NCBI GenBank assembly: GCA_030057655.1
Contig: JASGUQ010000031.1
Coordinates: forward strand, 111,846 to 175,845
Length of the DNA: 64,000 nt
DNA from: Bacillota bacterium
Lineage (GTDB): Bacteria; Bacillota; Clostridia; Christensenellales; Aristaeellaceae
Reading direction: 5' to 3'
In this document: positions 1 to 6,951 of the stretch, in pieces
Layout of the letters: each line of letters opens with the position of its first letter
How positions within the stretch are numbered: the first letter of the stretch is position 1
Made by a program: the position numbers and the translations under genes
Notes under the pieces: model-generated
What the model saw: only the letters and a program-made list of their open reading frames with translations
What the model was told of the DNA's origin: nothing
Database searches by the model: none

Positions 1-1
1 G

Positions 2-877
2 GTCACCGGACATCCTCTGTACACGCTGACAAAAGAAAACGCGGCGCTTGCCGATCTGCTCGCAAAATTTAAGGAGGGCAGAGATGAAGCTCTTATCCCG
101 ACGATTCGTGAGCTTTCGATCCATTATGCCAAAAAGGGCGATCTGCTCTATCCCCTGCTGAAGGTGAGATACGGCGTCTCCGGTCCCTCCGATGTGATGT
201 GGACGGTGGACGACGAGATTCGCGATGAGCTTGGGGCGCTTGCAAAAGAAAGCGATCACAGCGCAGAATGGAGCGCCAGGCTGGACGCCGTGCTGACCCG
301 GGCCGAGGAAATGATCTACAAGGAGCAGAACATCCTGTTCCCAATTTGCGCGGTGAATTTCACAGAGGAGGAATGGTACGGCATCTACCACGACGAGAAG
401 GATTACGACCTGTGCTTCGGCGTGGAACAGGAACGCTGGGAGACTGCGGAGGGCAGAAAGGTTTCCGCAGTCTTCGATGCGGTGGGCGAGATCGTCATGC
501 CCGGCGGTCACATGACCGTGGAACAGCTGACCGCGCTTTTGAATACGATCCCAATGGAAATTACCTTTGTGGATGCGGATAACATCAACCGCTTCTTCAA
601 TGAAGGGCCGAAGGTCTTCAAGCGCCCCGGCATGGCCATTGACCGGGAAGTGTTCTCCTGTCATCCGCCGAAGATCGAGCCGATGGTGCGCCAGATCATC
701 GATGATTTCAGGAACAATCGCCGTGACGAGGTGCCTGTCTGGATGGAGAAGGGCGGCAGCACGATGCTGGTGAAATACATGGCAGTACGTGACAAGTCCG
801 GAGCGTATCTTGGTACGGTGGAGCTTGTGCAGAATATGGAATTTGCAAAAACATTTTTTCTTGGCGAAAACAAGTAG
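2..877 (+). CDS. DUF438-type hemerythrin/PAS protein, 5' end missing
   Basis: The gene runs off the left edge of the window. A GTG at 164 is not the start, because the frame stays open to base 2 and continues the protein. The visible N-terminal part has a hemerythrin-like pattern (GHPL followed by KEN, then SIHYAKKGDLLYP, later KEQNILFP), whose His/Glu residues would hold a di-iron site. The segment KVRYGVSGPSDVMW and a following DDEIRDEL are typical of DUF438 proteins. The last 120 or so residues form a PAS-like domain ending in GTVELVQNM. Family members are thought to sense oxygen or NO. It faces the Crp/Fnr gene tail to tail, beside the hcp operon, which fits a role in the same stress response. 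Function is inferred from family only. Confidence 0.8.
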   Translation, partial: VTGHPLYTLTKENAALADLLAKFKEGRDEALIPTIRELSIHYAKKGDLLYPLLKVRYGVSGPSDVMWTVDDEIRDELGALAKESDHSAEWSARLDAVLTRAEEMIYKEQNILFPICAVNFTEEEWYGIYHDEKDYDLCFGVEQERWETAEGRKVSAVFDAVGEIVMPGGHMTVEQLTALLNTIPMEITFVDADNINRFFNEGPKVFKRPGMAIDREVFSCHPPKIEPMVRQIIDDFRNNRRDEVPVWMEKGGSTMLVKYMAVRDKSGAYLGTVELVQNMEFAKTFFLGENK

Positions 878-890
878 TGCCGGGTAAAAC

Positions 891-926
891 AAAAGTCTTC
901 CCGTCTAAGTCGGCGAGAAGACTTTT
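891..926. terminator. Bidirectional terminator between convergent genes
   Basis: AAAGTCTTC (892-900) pairs with GAAGACTTT (917-925), with A and T runs on the two sides. It lies between the stop of the hemerythrin/PAS gene and the stop of the Crp/Fnr gene and can serve both. Confidence 0.75.
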
Positions 927-936
927 TGCTTAATAA

Positions 937-1599
937 TCATGTTGATCCATTTAGCGTGAACTCGTTCTTGTGGTAAGTAATCAATCCGTCCTTCTGCATC
1001 TTGGACAGCTCATTGGACATGGCGCTGCGGTCTACGGCTAGATAGTCGGCAAGCTGCTGGCGGTCAAAGGGGATGGTGAAGTGCGAGCTTCCGTGTTCCA
1101 GCGCCTGCTCCGAAAGATAAGAAAGCAGGCGTTCCCGAAGCGATTTTGACGCGGTATGCATCATACGGGAAGAGAGATTTAAGTTCTTCTGTGCGGAGAT
1201 CCGAAGCATATTCTGGATGATGCGGGTATGGAACGCGCATCCTCTCGGGCAGGTAGTCAGCATGTTCCGCATACTCAAAAAGAGCACTTCGGTTTCCTCA
1301 CAGGCAACAACGTCACAGAGCAGCTCCTTGCCGGGAATTGCCGCATAGTTTTCTGCAAAAATCTGTCCTTTTCCTATATGACCGAAAATATGGCTGTTCC
1401 CCCAGTAAAAATTGACGACGATATTCACGCTGCCGGATTCCACAAGCCCAATCTCGCTGATAGAGGATCCCGCTCGGAAAACTATCTCATCTTTTTTAAA
1501 TTTGCGTTCTTTCGCGCCCAGGCAGCTAAGCAGTTCCGAAATTTCGTTCTCGCTGATGCCATGAAACAGCGGCGTGTTCGTCAGAAAAAAAGTATTCAT
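937..1599 (-). CDS. Crp/Fnr-family transcription regulator (HcpR-like by context)
   Basis: A 220-residue protein with an N-terminal cyclic-nucleotide-type beta-barrel sensor (about residues 15-115), a long dimer helix and a C-terminal winged helix (RQQLADYLAVDRSAMSNELSKMQKDGLI, about residues 175-205, written here only as the helix-turn-helix location). It lacks the clustered N-terminal cysteines of oxygen-sensing FNR; its cysteines are scattered. It is transcribed away from the DUF1858-rubredoxin-hcp operon and shares a short intergenic region containing two perfect palindromes. In anaerobes the regulator beside hcp is usually HcpR, which responds to NO. Assignment to HcpR is by position and family, not by a diagnostic residue. 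The ATG at 1599 follows an AAAGGG ribosome site. Confidence 0.85.
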   Translation of the reverse strand: MNTFFLTNTPLFHGISENEISELLSCLGAKERKFKKDEIVFRAGSSISEIGLVESGSVNIVVNFYWGNSHIFGHIGKGQIFAENYAAIPGKELLCDVVACEETEVLFLSMRNMLTTCPRGCAFHTRIIQNMLRISAQKNLNLSSRMMHTASKSLRERLLSYLSEQALEHGSSHFTIPFDRQQLADYLAVDRSAMSNELSKMQKDGLITYHKNEFTLNGST

Positions 1600-1614
1600 A
1601 AAAATCGCCCTTTC

Positions 1615-1628
1615 GTTGTTGCAACAAC
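1615..1628. promoter_or_regulatory. Perfect palindrome, likely Crp/Fnr-type operator
   Basis: GTTGTTGCAACAAC is a perfect 14-bp dyad centred at 1621.5. That is about 41.5 bp upstream of the start point predicted from the TATAAT at 1651-1656, the usual place for a class II Crp/Fnr activator site. For the divergent regulator gene the same site would lie just inside the transcript, suiting autorepression. Binding itself is inferred. Confidence 0.6.
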
Positions 1629-1637
1629 ATACTCGTT

Positions 1638-1662
1638 GCTATGATTATAGTATAATCATAGC
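1638..1662. promoter_or_regulatory. Overlapping divergent -10 boxes in a 25-bp palindrome
   Basis: Arms GCTATGATTATA and TATAATCATAGC (12 bp each) flank a single G. The dyad places a TATAAT on the plus strand at 1651-1656 and another on the minus strand at 1649-1644, so one symmetrical element gives both divergent genes a -10 box. No good -35 box is seen for the plus-strand promoter, consistent with activator dependence. Confidence 0.6.
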
Positions 1663-1691
1663 AGAAAATCAAGAACAGGGAGGAAAAACTT

Positions 1692-1907
1692 ATGGAAACC
1701 ACAGTTGTAAACAGGAAAACCTTGATCGGTGAAATCGTAAACCAGTACCCGGAAACGGCGGAGGTGCTGCTCGGAATCGGTATGCACTGCCTCGGCTGTC
1801 CGGCTTCCCAGGCGGAGAGTCTTGAGGATGCCTGCGCCGTTCATGGCGTCGATCCTGAAAGCGTCATAAAGGCCATCAACGATAAAATCGCCGATAGCGG
1901 AAAGTAA
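1692..1907 (+). CDS. DUF1858 / hybrid-cluster-protein-associated redox disulfide protein
   Basis: A 71-residue protein with the hallmark GMHCLGCPAS, giving a CxxC pair at Cys33 and Cys36. The family (DUF1858) is named for its frequent association with the hybrid cluster protein, and this gene heads the operon that ends in hcp. The CxxC pair may act in thiol-disulfide or electron exchange; no enzyme activity is established. A GGGAGG ribosome site sits just upstream of the ATG. The next gene begins 7 nt after the stop. Confidence 0.9.
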   Translation: METTVVNRKTLIGEIVNQYPETAEVLLGIGMHCLGCPASQAESLEDACAVHGVDPESVIKAINDKIADSGK

Positions 1908-1914
1908 GCGGATC

Positions 1915-2493
1915 ATGAGTGCATTTTTAGGACCAATCCACTTCTGGCTGTATAACAAGATTGGCAAGCAGGAGGAACTCACCAAAGCGATTGCCTCCAT
2001 GGCTACCGGGAACGGCTGGATTTCAGATCGTACTGCTTACATCAGAGACCTGCCCGCATTGGAAGACGTCATTGATGAAAGCAATATCCACGGCTGGCTT
2101 CAAGATCAGATTCATGATGCGGAAACGCGGTATGCGGATTTGATCCAGACTGTCCTTACCACGCATCCCGAAAGATTGGAGGAAATCAGCAAAGTCGCGT
2201 TTCGCTATGGCCGGAGGAACGGAAGGGACGCAGAAAAAGCTACGGACGTTTTCCGCATCTTTGAAGATTTCTTCGTCAACGGTATGCCGTGTGACAGAGT
2301 GAATGCTGTCGTAACTGAATCCGATGATGAAGTCTCTTGGCAAATGACGCAGGATATTCACGCACAGTACTGGAACGGAGAGACGAATATCTACTACGAG
2401 CTCCGAGACTGCGTGATGCGCGGCATGTTGGAGGGCACTCCTTTTGCGCTTGACAGTCGGGACGATGCCCGCTTTACGATCAAAAGAACATGA
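1915..2493 (+). CDS. Uncharacterised 192-residue protein of the hcp operon
   Basis: The protein begins MSAFLGPIHFWLYNKIGKQ and is mainly predicted helix. It has several His residues (IHFW, NIHGW, QIHD, DIHAQYW) and a TGNGW segment, but no cysteine motif and no signal peptide. I recall similar small proteins beside Hcp and rubredoxin genes in other Clostridia, but I know of no assigned function. The His-rich helical make-up could suit metal or haem binding, which is speculation. It overlaps the next gene by ATGA, so the two are probably translationally coupled. Confidence 0.7.
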   Translation: MSAFLGPIHFWLYNKIGKQEELTKAIASMATGNGWISDRTAYIRDLPALEDVIDESNIHGWLQDQIHDAETRYADLIQTVLTTHPERLEEISKVAFRYGRRNGRDAEKATDVFRIFEDFFVNGMPCDRVNAVVTESDDEVSWQMTQDIHAQYWNGETNIYYELRDCVMRGMLEGTPFALDSRDDARFTIKRT

Positions 2494-3152
2494 TGATGAA
2501 GGAGAAGGTCGGAGAAGTATTCTTCATCGCAATGGACAATCCGGCGATTCCCGGCTGCACGATCTCCAAAGCCGTGCATGACGGAGCAAACGACATCATT
2601 TGCTTTTCCTTGTCCAGGAATACGGATATCAGCGCAGAGATTTATCCGTATCACAAACTGATTATTATGGCGGAAGGCGTCATAGAGATTTACGGGGCAG
2701 ACGGCTTTAGGCGGAACCTCCATACCAGCGACAGCATTATAACCCTAACGGATACACCGATGGGAATACGAACAGCGGAAGGTGCTGTTTATACAGAAGT
2801 TTCGATCAGGAGGAGAGATATCATGAACGAGGCAATCAAGGCGGGTGAAGTTTTCAGACTGGCAGAAATTGTCCCCTATCAGGACGGCAAGATCGTCAAC
2901 ATGGATGTCGTGCATAACGACAAGATGAAGTTTGTTATCATGGCCTTTGATGCGGGCACCGAATTGTCCGAACACGCCGCTCCGGGCGAAGCGCTCATCT
3001 TCGTGTTGGATGGCGAGGGCGTGATTGGCTACGAAGGAAAAGAACATCCCATCAAAGCCGGTGAGAATTTCCGTTTTGCCAAAGCAGGAATTCACAGCGT
3101 CAAGGCAGCCAAGCGGTTTAAGATGGCACTGCTGTTGACCCTAGAATCATAA
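2490..3152 (+). CDS. Double-cupin protein
   Basis: A 220-residue protein with two cupin barrels. The first (residues about 25-105) contains EIYPYHKLIIMAEG, and the second (about 125-215) contains ELSEHAAPGEALIFVLDGEG followed by HPIKAGENFRF and AGIHSVKA. The second barrel keeps the metal-binding His/Glu/His pattern better than the first. ATGATGATG at the start overlaps the preceding stop; 2490 and 2493 are both possible starts. Bicupins beside Hcp and rubredoxin are common in anaerobes, but the substrate is unknown. After its stop the same frame runs into the remains of a ferredoxin-like gene. Confidence 0.85.
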   Translation: MMMKEKVGEVFFIAMDNPAIPGCTISKAVHDGANDIICFSLSRNTDISAEIYPYHKLIIMAEGVIEIYGADGFRRNLHTSDSIITLTDTPMGIRTAEGAVYTEVSIRRRDIMNEAIKAGEVFRLAEIVPYQDGKIVNMDVVHNDKMKFVIMAFDAGTELSEHAAPGEALIFVLDGEGVIGYEGKEHPIKAGENFRFAKAGIHSVKAAKRFKMALLLTLES

Positions 3153-3176
3153 AAACGAAGAAAGCGAAGATCTGAC

Positions 3177-3317
3177 AAGGGTGTAACCATCGTGCGCATG
3201 GAGGTGCCCTGCTGCGGAGGCCTCGAAATGGGGGCAAAAAATGCGCTTCAAGCAAGCGGCAAGTTCATCCTGTGGCAGATTGTGACGATTTCCCGCGACG
3301 GAAGAATTCTTGATTAA
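3177..3317 (+). pseudogene. C-terminal remnant of a 4Fe-4S ferredoxin-like protein
   Basis: A 46-codon open stretch reads KGVTIVRMEVPCCGGLEM and goes on through ASGKFILWQIVTISRDGRILD to a TAA. This is the tail of a family of 4Fe-4S proteins often found between cupin and rubredoxin genes in such operons. The N-terminal cysteine-rich ferredoxin part is absent, and no start codon with a ribosome site precedes it, so I call it a deletion remnant. It lies in the same frame as the cupin gene, after that gene's stop. Confidence 0.65.
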
Positions 3318-3335
3318 ATGAAAGGAGAAAACGAA

Positions 3336-3497
3336 ATGGACAAGTACCTATGTGAGCCCTGCGGATATATCTACGATCCGGCGATCGGCGATCCGGAAGG
3401 TGGAATAGCTCCGGGAACAGCATTTGAAGACATTCCCGATGATTGGGTGTGCCCGATCTGTGGTGTGGGAAAAGATATGTTTGTAAAAGTCGACTAA
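3336..3497 (+). CDS. Rubredoxin
   Basis: A 53-residue protein with the two rubredoxin knuckles [10 protein letters not shown] (Cys6, Cys9) and [13 protein letters not shown] (Cys39, Cys42), which bind one iron. The length and the [20 protein letters not shown] middle are standard. Rubredoxin passes electrons to oxygen, superoxide and NO reductases in anaerobes. Here it is the immediate upstream neighbour of hcp, with 32 nt between them, so it probably supplies or accepts electrons for the same stress response. GAAAGGAG precedes the ATG. Confidence 0.97.
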   Translation: MDKYLCEPCGYIYDPAIGDPEGGIAPGTAFEDIPDDWVCPICGVGKDMFVKVD

Positions 3498-3529
3498 ATG
3501 AATTGCCAAAAAGGGAAGGAGAAAAAACA

Positions 3530-5182
3530 ATGGAGAAATGTGAGATGTTTTGTTATCAGTGTCAGGAGACAGCGAGGGGCACCGGATGCACAAAGGTCGG
3601 TGTATGTGGAAAGAGACCGGAGCTATCCGGAATGCTGGATCTTCTGGTCTATGTGACCAAAGGGCTCTCCTGTGTCACCACAATGCTGCGCGAGGAAGGA
3701 AAAGAGGTTGGCAAAGATGTCAATCATCTTGTGACAGTCAATCTTTTCGCGACGATCACAAACGCCAACTTCGACCGTGATGCCATCATCGCACGCATCA
3801 AGGAAACGCTTGCAGTCAAAGAGGAGCTGCGTGCGAAACTTGTCGACCCGACAGGTCTTCCGGAAGCGGCTGTCTGGAACGGAAATGAGAACGAGTTTGA
3901 CTCGAAGGCAGATTCGGATGAGGTGGGCGTTCTTGCGACGGAGAACGAGGATGTACGTTCCCTGCGCGAAATGATTACATATGGACTGAAAGGTCTTGCT
4001 GCTTATTCCAAGCACGCCAATGCCCTGATGCAAGATAATGAAGAGGTGGACGCATTTATCCAGAGCGCACTTGCCAAGCTTCTGGACGACAGCCTCGGCT
4101 TGGATGACCTCGTGGCTCTCACACTGGAGACGGGAAAATACGGAGTGGACGGCATGGCGCTTCTTGACGGGGCGAATACGGGCGCTTATGGAAATCCGGA
4201 AATCACCGAAGTGAATATCGGCGTGAGGAACAACCCCGGCATTCTGGTTTCGGGACATGACCTGAAAGATCTGGAGCAGCTTCTGGAGCAGACCAAAGGT
4301 ACAGGCGTGGATGTTTATACCCATTCCGAGATGCTTCCTGCGCACTATTATCCGGCCTTCAAGAAGTATGACAACTTCGTAGGCAACTATGGCAACGCAT
4401 GGTGGAAGCAGAAGGAGGAGTTTGCCACCTTCAATGGCCCGATCCTCATGACCACAAACTGCATCGTGCCGCCTGCGGATTCCTACAAGGAGAGGCTGTG
4501 GACAACCGGTGCCGCAGGTTATCCGGGATGCCGCCATATTGAAGGAGAATACGGCGCTGTCAAGGATTTCTCCGACATCATCGCGCAGGCCAAGACCTGC
4601 GCTCCGCCGCAGGAGATCGAAACCGGAAGCATCATCGGCGGTTTTGCGCACGAGCAGGTATTCGCGCTGGCGGACAAGGTGGTCGATGCAGTGAAGTCCG
4701 GAGCGATTCGAAAGTTCGTTGTCATGGGCGGTTGTGACGGCAGGATGAAGAGCCGCGACTACTATACCGAGTTTGCCAAAAAGCTGCCGAATGATGTGGT
4801 AATTCTGACCGCAGGCTGTGCCAAGTACAAGTACAACAAGCTTGCTCTGGGCGATATCGGTGGTATCCCTCGCGTACTTGATGCCGGGCAGTGCAATGAC
4901 TCTTATTCGCTGGCTCTGATTGCCTTGAAATTGAAGGAAGTCTTCGGGCTGGACGATATCAACGATCTGCCGATTGCCTTCAACATTGCGTGGTATGAGC
5001 AAAAGGCGGTCATCGTGCTTCTCGCTCTTCTTTACCTCGGCGTGAAGAACATTCATCTCGGCCCGACGCTTCCGGGCTTCCTCTCTCCCAATGTGGCGAA
5101 AGTTCTGGTCGAGAACTTCGGCATCGCCGGTATCGGCACTGTGGACGAAGACCTAAAGCTTCTTGTCGGAGAGACAGCATAA
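3530..5182 (+). CDS. hcp: Hydroxylamine reductase / hybrid cluster protein
   Basis: A 550-residue protein beginning [13 protein letters not shown]. The N-terminal cysteines Cys8, Cys11, Cys20 and Cys26 have the CX2CX8CX5C spacing of Hcp from strict anaerobes. Later hybrid-cluster ligands include [19 protein letters not shown] and [10 protein letters not shown]. Hcp reduces hydroxylamine to ammonia and in other bacteria acts as an NO reductase. The ATG at 3530 follows GGGAAGGAG; an in-frame upstream start at 3443 lies inside rubredoxin and is rejected. It is the last gene of the operon, with a strong terminator after it. Confidence 0.97.
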   Translation: MEKCEMFCYQCQETARGTGCTKVGVCGKRPELSGMLDLLVYVTKGLSCVTTMLREEGKEVGKDVNHLVTVNLFATITNANFDRDAIIARIKETLAVKEELRAKLVDPTGLPEAAVWNGNENEFDSKADSDEVGVLATENEDVRSLREMITYGLKGLAAYSKHANALMQDNEEVDAFIQSALAKLLDDSLGLDDLVALTLETGKYGVDGMALLDGANTGAYGNPEITEVNIGVRNNPGILVSGHDLKDLEQLLEQTKGTGVDVYTHSEMLPAHYYPAFKKYDNFVGNYGNAWWKQKEEFATFNGPILMTTNCIVPPADSYKERLWTTGAAGYPGCRHIEGEYGAVKDFSDIIAQAKTCAPPQEIETGSIIGGFAHEQVFALADKVVDAVKSGAIRKFVVMGGCDGRMKSRDYYTEFAKKLPNDVVILTAGCAKYKYNKLALGDIGGIPRVLDAGQCNDSYSLALIALKLKEVFGLDDINDLPIAFNIAWYEQKAVIVLLALLYLGVKNIHLGPTLPGFLSPNVAKVLVENFGIAGIGTVDEDLKLLVGETA

Positions 5183-5205
5183 AAACATACCCTCAGTTTA
5201 TATCG

Positions 5206-5236
5206 ACGCCCTGCAAGCCTCAAACTTGCAGGGCGT
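5206..5236 (+). terminator. Terminator of the hcp operon
   Basis: ACGCCCTGCAAG (5206-5217) and CTTGCAGGGCGT (5225-5236) form a perfect 12-bp stem with a 7-nt loop, followed by TTTCT. Confidence 0.9.
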
Positions 5237-5282
5237 TTCTATGTATGAACCGCAGGAGCCTCCTGCGGTGTATTCTTCTGTC

Positions 5283-5528
5283 TTAGCGTCCTCTGTCATA
5301 ATCATGGCTGCGGGGTCGTGTCTGCTGCCGCCGTGCGTCGTTCCGGCGTTTGGCCTCCGCCTCCATATCCCGGAGCTTCTTTCGGATGCTCTCCTTTTCA
5401 GGCGGGGTCTGCTGGGGCTGCTGCCCTCCGTGGACTTGCCTCTCCCATGCGGCCAGATCGCGGTTGTACTGCTCCACAAGGGCTGTAGCGGCGTCATACG
5501 TCCGTTTGAACGCCTGCACATCGGGATA
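5283..5528 (-). pseudogene. C-terminal fragment, possibly of a mobile-element relaxase
   Basis: The minus strand is open for about 80 codons, bounded upstream by a TAA at 5531-5529. It reads YPDVQAFKRTYDAATALVEQ and ends in a strongly charged Gln/Arg-rich coiled-coil tail (KESIRKKLRDMEAEAKRR). Tails like this occur on relaxases and related proteins of Firmicutes conjugative elements, but I cannot prove the family. No plausible start exists: the GTG at 5519 has no ribosome site. A perfect hairpin (CCGCAGGA-GCC-TCCTGCGG, 5250-5268) lies just after the stop. Read as the stump of a larger gene. Confidence 0.45.
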
Positions 5529-5529
5529 T

Positions 5530-5729
5530 TATACGAACTTTCATGGTTATGGGAGACGCTGGTTATTGCGCTTGCGGTTGCGGCTGTTTGCGTGGTTTGC
5601 ACCATGCTAATCTGTAAGGCAGTAAAGAAGAACCTCAGCAAAAAAACGGCGGCAGTTATCGGCGCAGCAGCGTTTGCGGGCGCTGTTTTGGCAGTCATTG
5701 TGATTGCCCGGACTCCGATGCCGCTTTGA
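5530..5729 (+). pseudogene. Fragment of a small membrane protein
   Basis: The plus strand is open and reads ELSWLWETLVIALAVAAVCV, then a positive loop (CKAVKKNLSKKTA) and a second hydrophobic stretch ending RTPMPL and TGA: two membrane helices with a short cytoplasmic loop. There is no start codon or ribosome site near residue 1; the frame only stays open by reading backwards through the opposing fragment at 5283-5528. Not recognised. It begins where the opposing fragment begins, suggesting a deletion joint. Confidence 0.4.
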
Positions 5730-5787
5730 TTAAACGGGATGCTTGATTGCCTGTGCATAAGTACAACTTCAAGTTTATCGGGGAAAT

Positions 5788-5870
5788 AGCAAAGCCAGTC
5801 GAGCCAGTCAACGGTCAAGATGAACGGCGCATTTCATGCGCCGCCGTTGACAGTCCCGCCCGGCTTTGCT
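5788..5870. repeat. Three-tier nested inverted repeat
   Basis: Outer arms AGCAAAGCC (5788-5796) and GGCTTTGCT (5862-5870), middle arms GTCAACGG (5807-5814) and CCGTTGAC (5844-5851), inner arms CGGCGCAT (5825-5832) and ATGCGCCG (5836-5843). All are perfect. Such a structure suits a single-strand replication/transfer signal or a structured transcript of a mobile element; no coding role is seen. Confidence 0.7.
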
Positions 5871-5883
5871 AAAGGGTAATCAA

Positions 5884-5913
5884 GGCGGGAAAGCCCTAAA
5901 ACGGCTTCCCGCC
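5884..5913. repeat. Strong hairpin
   Basis: GGCGGGAAAGCC (5884-5895) pairs with GGCTTCCCGCC (5903-5913) with one bulged A. It directly follows the nested repeat and could be a terminator of a lost mobile-element gene, though the T run is poor. Confidence 0.55.
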
Positions 5914-6161
5914 CATTTCAATTTTGAGAGAAAAATCCGTCTGTTTTTTCGTGAGTGTGTCCACAAGTTCGGGACATTTTGTCCCGAAGTCCGGCGTGGG
6001 ACGAGGAACGGGGGCTTTCATATACGCCCTGTCTGCTGATAAAACCAGTCCTGCGTTTGCGGCTCCACGCCACGCAATCACAGCCCTGCTTTCCTGCCGC
6101 TTCAAATGCCCTTGCCCTCTCCGGCGGCAACGGCATTTTCACGGCAACGCCGACAGAGCGT

Positions 6162-6216
6162 ATAACACACTACACTTTGCGAGCAAAGTCGTGTGCCAAG
6201 GGGCAAGCCCCTTTGG
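6162..6216. other. Candidate transfer-origin-like stretch of a mobile element
   Basis: Read on the minus strand this holds a stem-loop CCAAAGGGGC/GCCCCTTGG, then ACTTTGCTCGCAAAGT and GTGTAGTGTGTTATAC. Combinations like this lie upstream of mobilisation genes in Firmicutes integrative elements. No intact mobilisation gene is present beside it, so if real it is a remnant. The assignment is from memory of such regions and is weak. Confidence 0.3.
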
Positions 6217-6222
6217 AAACCC

Positions 6223-6292
6223 CTGACAACAAAACAGGCTGAATATCCCGCACTTTCCCGGTGCTTGATACTCAGCCTTTATTTGTTGTCAG
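6223..6292. repeat. 70-bp imperfect inverted repeat
   Basis: Outer arms CTGACAACAAA (6223-6233) and TTTGTTGTCAG (6282-6292) are perfect; inner arms AGGCTGAATATC (6236-6247) and GATACTCAGCCT (6267-6278) differ at one position. It could fold as one long hairpin or be a terminal-repeat relic. Confidence 0.65.
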
Positions 6293-6336
6293 CAGCCCCT
6301 GTTTCGTGGTCTGCGTGTAGTTCCTTGTAAACTGAC

Positions 6337-6648
6337 CTAAGTAAAGATAAAAATAACAATAGTTTTCAGAGTTGAAGAATCTTTAATTCTACGCTCCGCT
6401 TTCTTGTCGTGGCACTCTTTACACAACGCCTGACAATTACCTGAATCCCAGAAAAGTTTCCAACCTCCACTATGTGAAAAGATATAATGGATTACTGTTG
6501 CCGGGGTGGGTTTTCCTTCAGCATGGCACGGGACGCACAACGAATTTTTCACTAAAAGATGGTTCTGGTCATATGCCAGAGGACATTGTGCCACATGCGC
6601 CAGCATCGCCGCGGAGTCGATTTTCTCCTTATAATCCTTTAGTTTTTT
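6337..6648 (-). pseudogene. Degenerate HNH endonuclease remnant
   Basis: The frame is open from a TAA at 6651-6649 to the stop at 6337. It holds a recognisable HNH pattern: LCVPCHAEGKPTPATVIHYI, then SHSGGWKLFWDSGNCQALCK and ECHDKKAERR. The zinc-knuckle cysteines remain, but the usual DHI.PH core appears as IHYIFSH and the usual NWQ as NCQ, and no start with a ribosome site is evident. HNH genes of this type sit beside terminases in phages and in integrative elements. It lies among other fragments, so a dead copy is most likely. Confidence 0.55.
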
Positions 6649-6674
6649 TAAAGATGCTTATGCGGGTGGTCAAA

Positions 6675-6698
6675 AAAAGAGCAGTTTCCCGCTCTTTT
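6675..6698. terminator. Hairpin with T run, probable minus-strand terminator
   Basis: AAAAGAGC (6675-6682) pairs with GCTCTTTT (6691-6698). On the minus strand it is followed by TTTTTTT, and it lies 14 nt after the stop of the fragment at 6713-6850. Confidence 0.7.
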
Positions 6699-6712
6699 CA
6701 AACAATTACAAT

Positions 6713-6850
6713 CTATCCAGTTATTAAAAGTTTTTGGTCTTCCTTTTTTTCAAAAAGGGAAGCGTTCCCCATCCCCCGGTTCCCCGTCCTTATACCGAAC
6801 TCAATCATAAATGCTTTGATGAGCTGGTTCTTTTGCGCCTCCGCGTTGCC
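6713..6850 (-). pseudogene. Unidentified C-terminal coding fragment
   Basis: A 45-codon open frame after a TGA reads GNAEAQKNQLIKAFMIEFGI, then RTGNRGMGNASLFEKKEDQK and a TAG. The charged, well-formed peptide, the nearby terminator and the lack of a start codon make it look like the tail of a lost gene. I do not recognise the family; its neighbour is the HNH remnant, so a phage or integrative-element origin is plausible. The rest of 6607-6951 holds no intact gene. Confidence 0.3.
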
Positions 6851-6951
6851 TCATTCACTCAGCGTAGGCTGCGACTACGTATCGTTCTTTCGGCTTAGCG
6901 GAGCCATCAAAATCCTTCAGCCCCTCTGTGCATTTATTCATTCGTTCGGTA

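Noticed and set aside
3623..5056. 477-codon open frame antisense to hcp
   Set aside because: Hcp is unambiguous on the other strand; this frame has no ribosome site or recognisable domain.
5163..5729. 188-codon plus-strand frame starting inside the end of hcp
   Set aside because: It runs through the hcp terminator and the opposing fragment; only its last 65 codons look protein-like, and I list these as a fragment.
5918..6142. Overlapping 70-95 codon frames on both strands around 5896-6242
   Set aside because: Arg/Pro/Ser-rich, no conserved motif, mutually overlapping, and coincident with hairpins.
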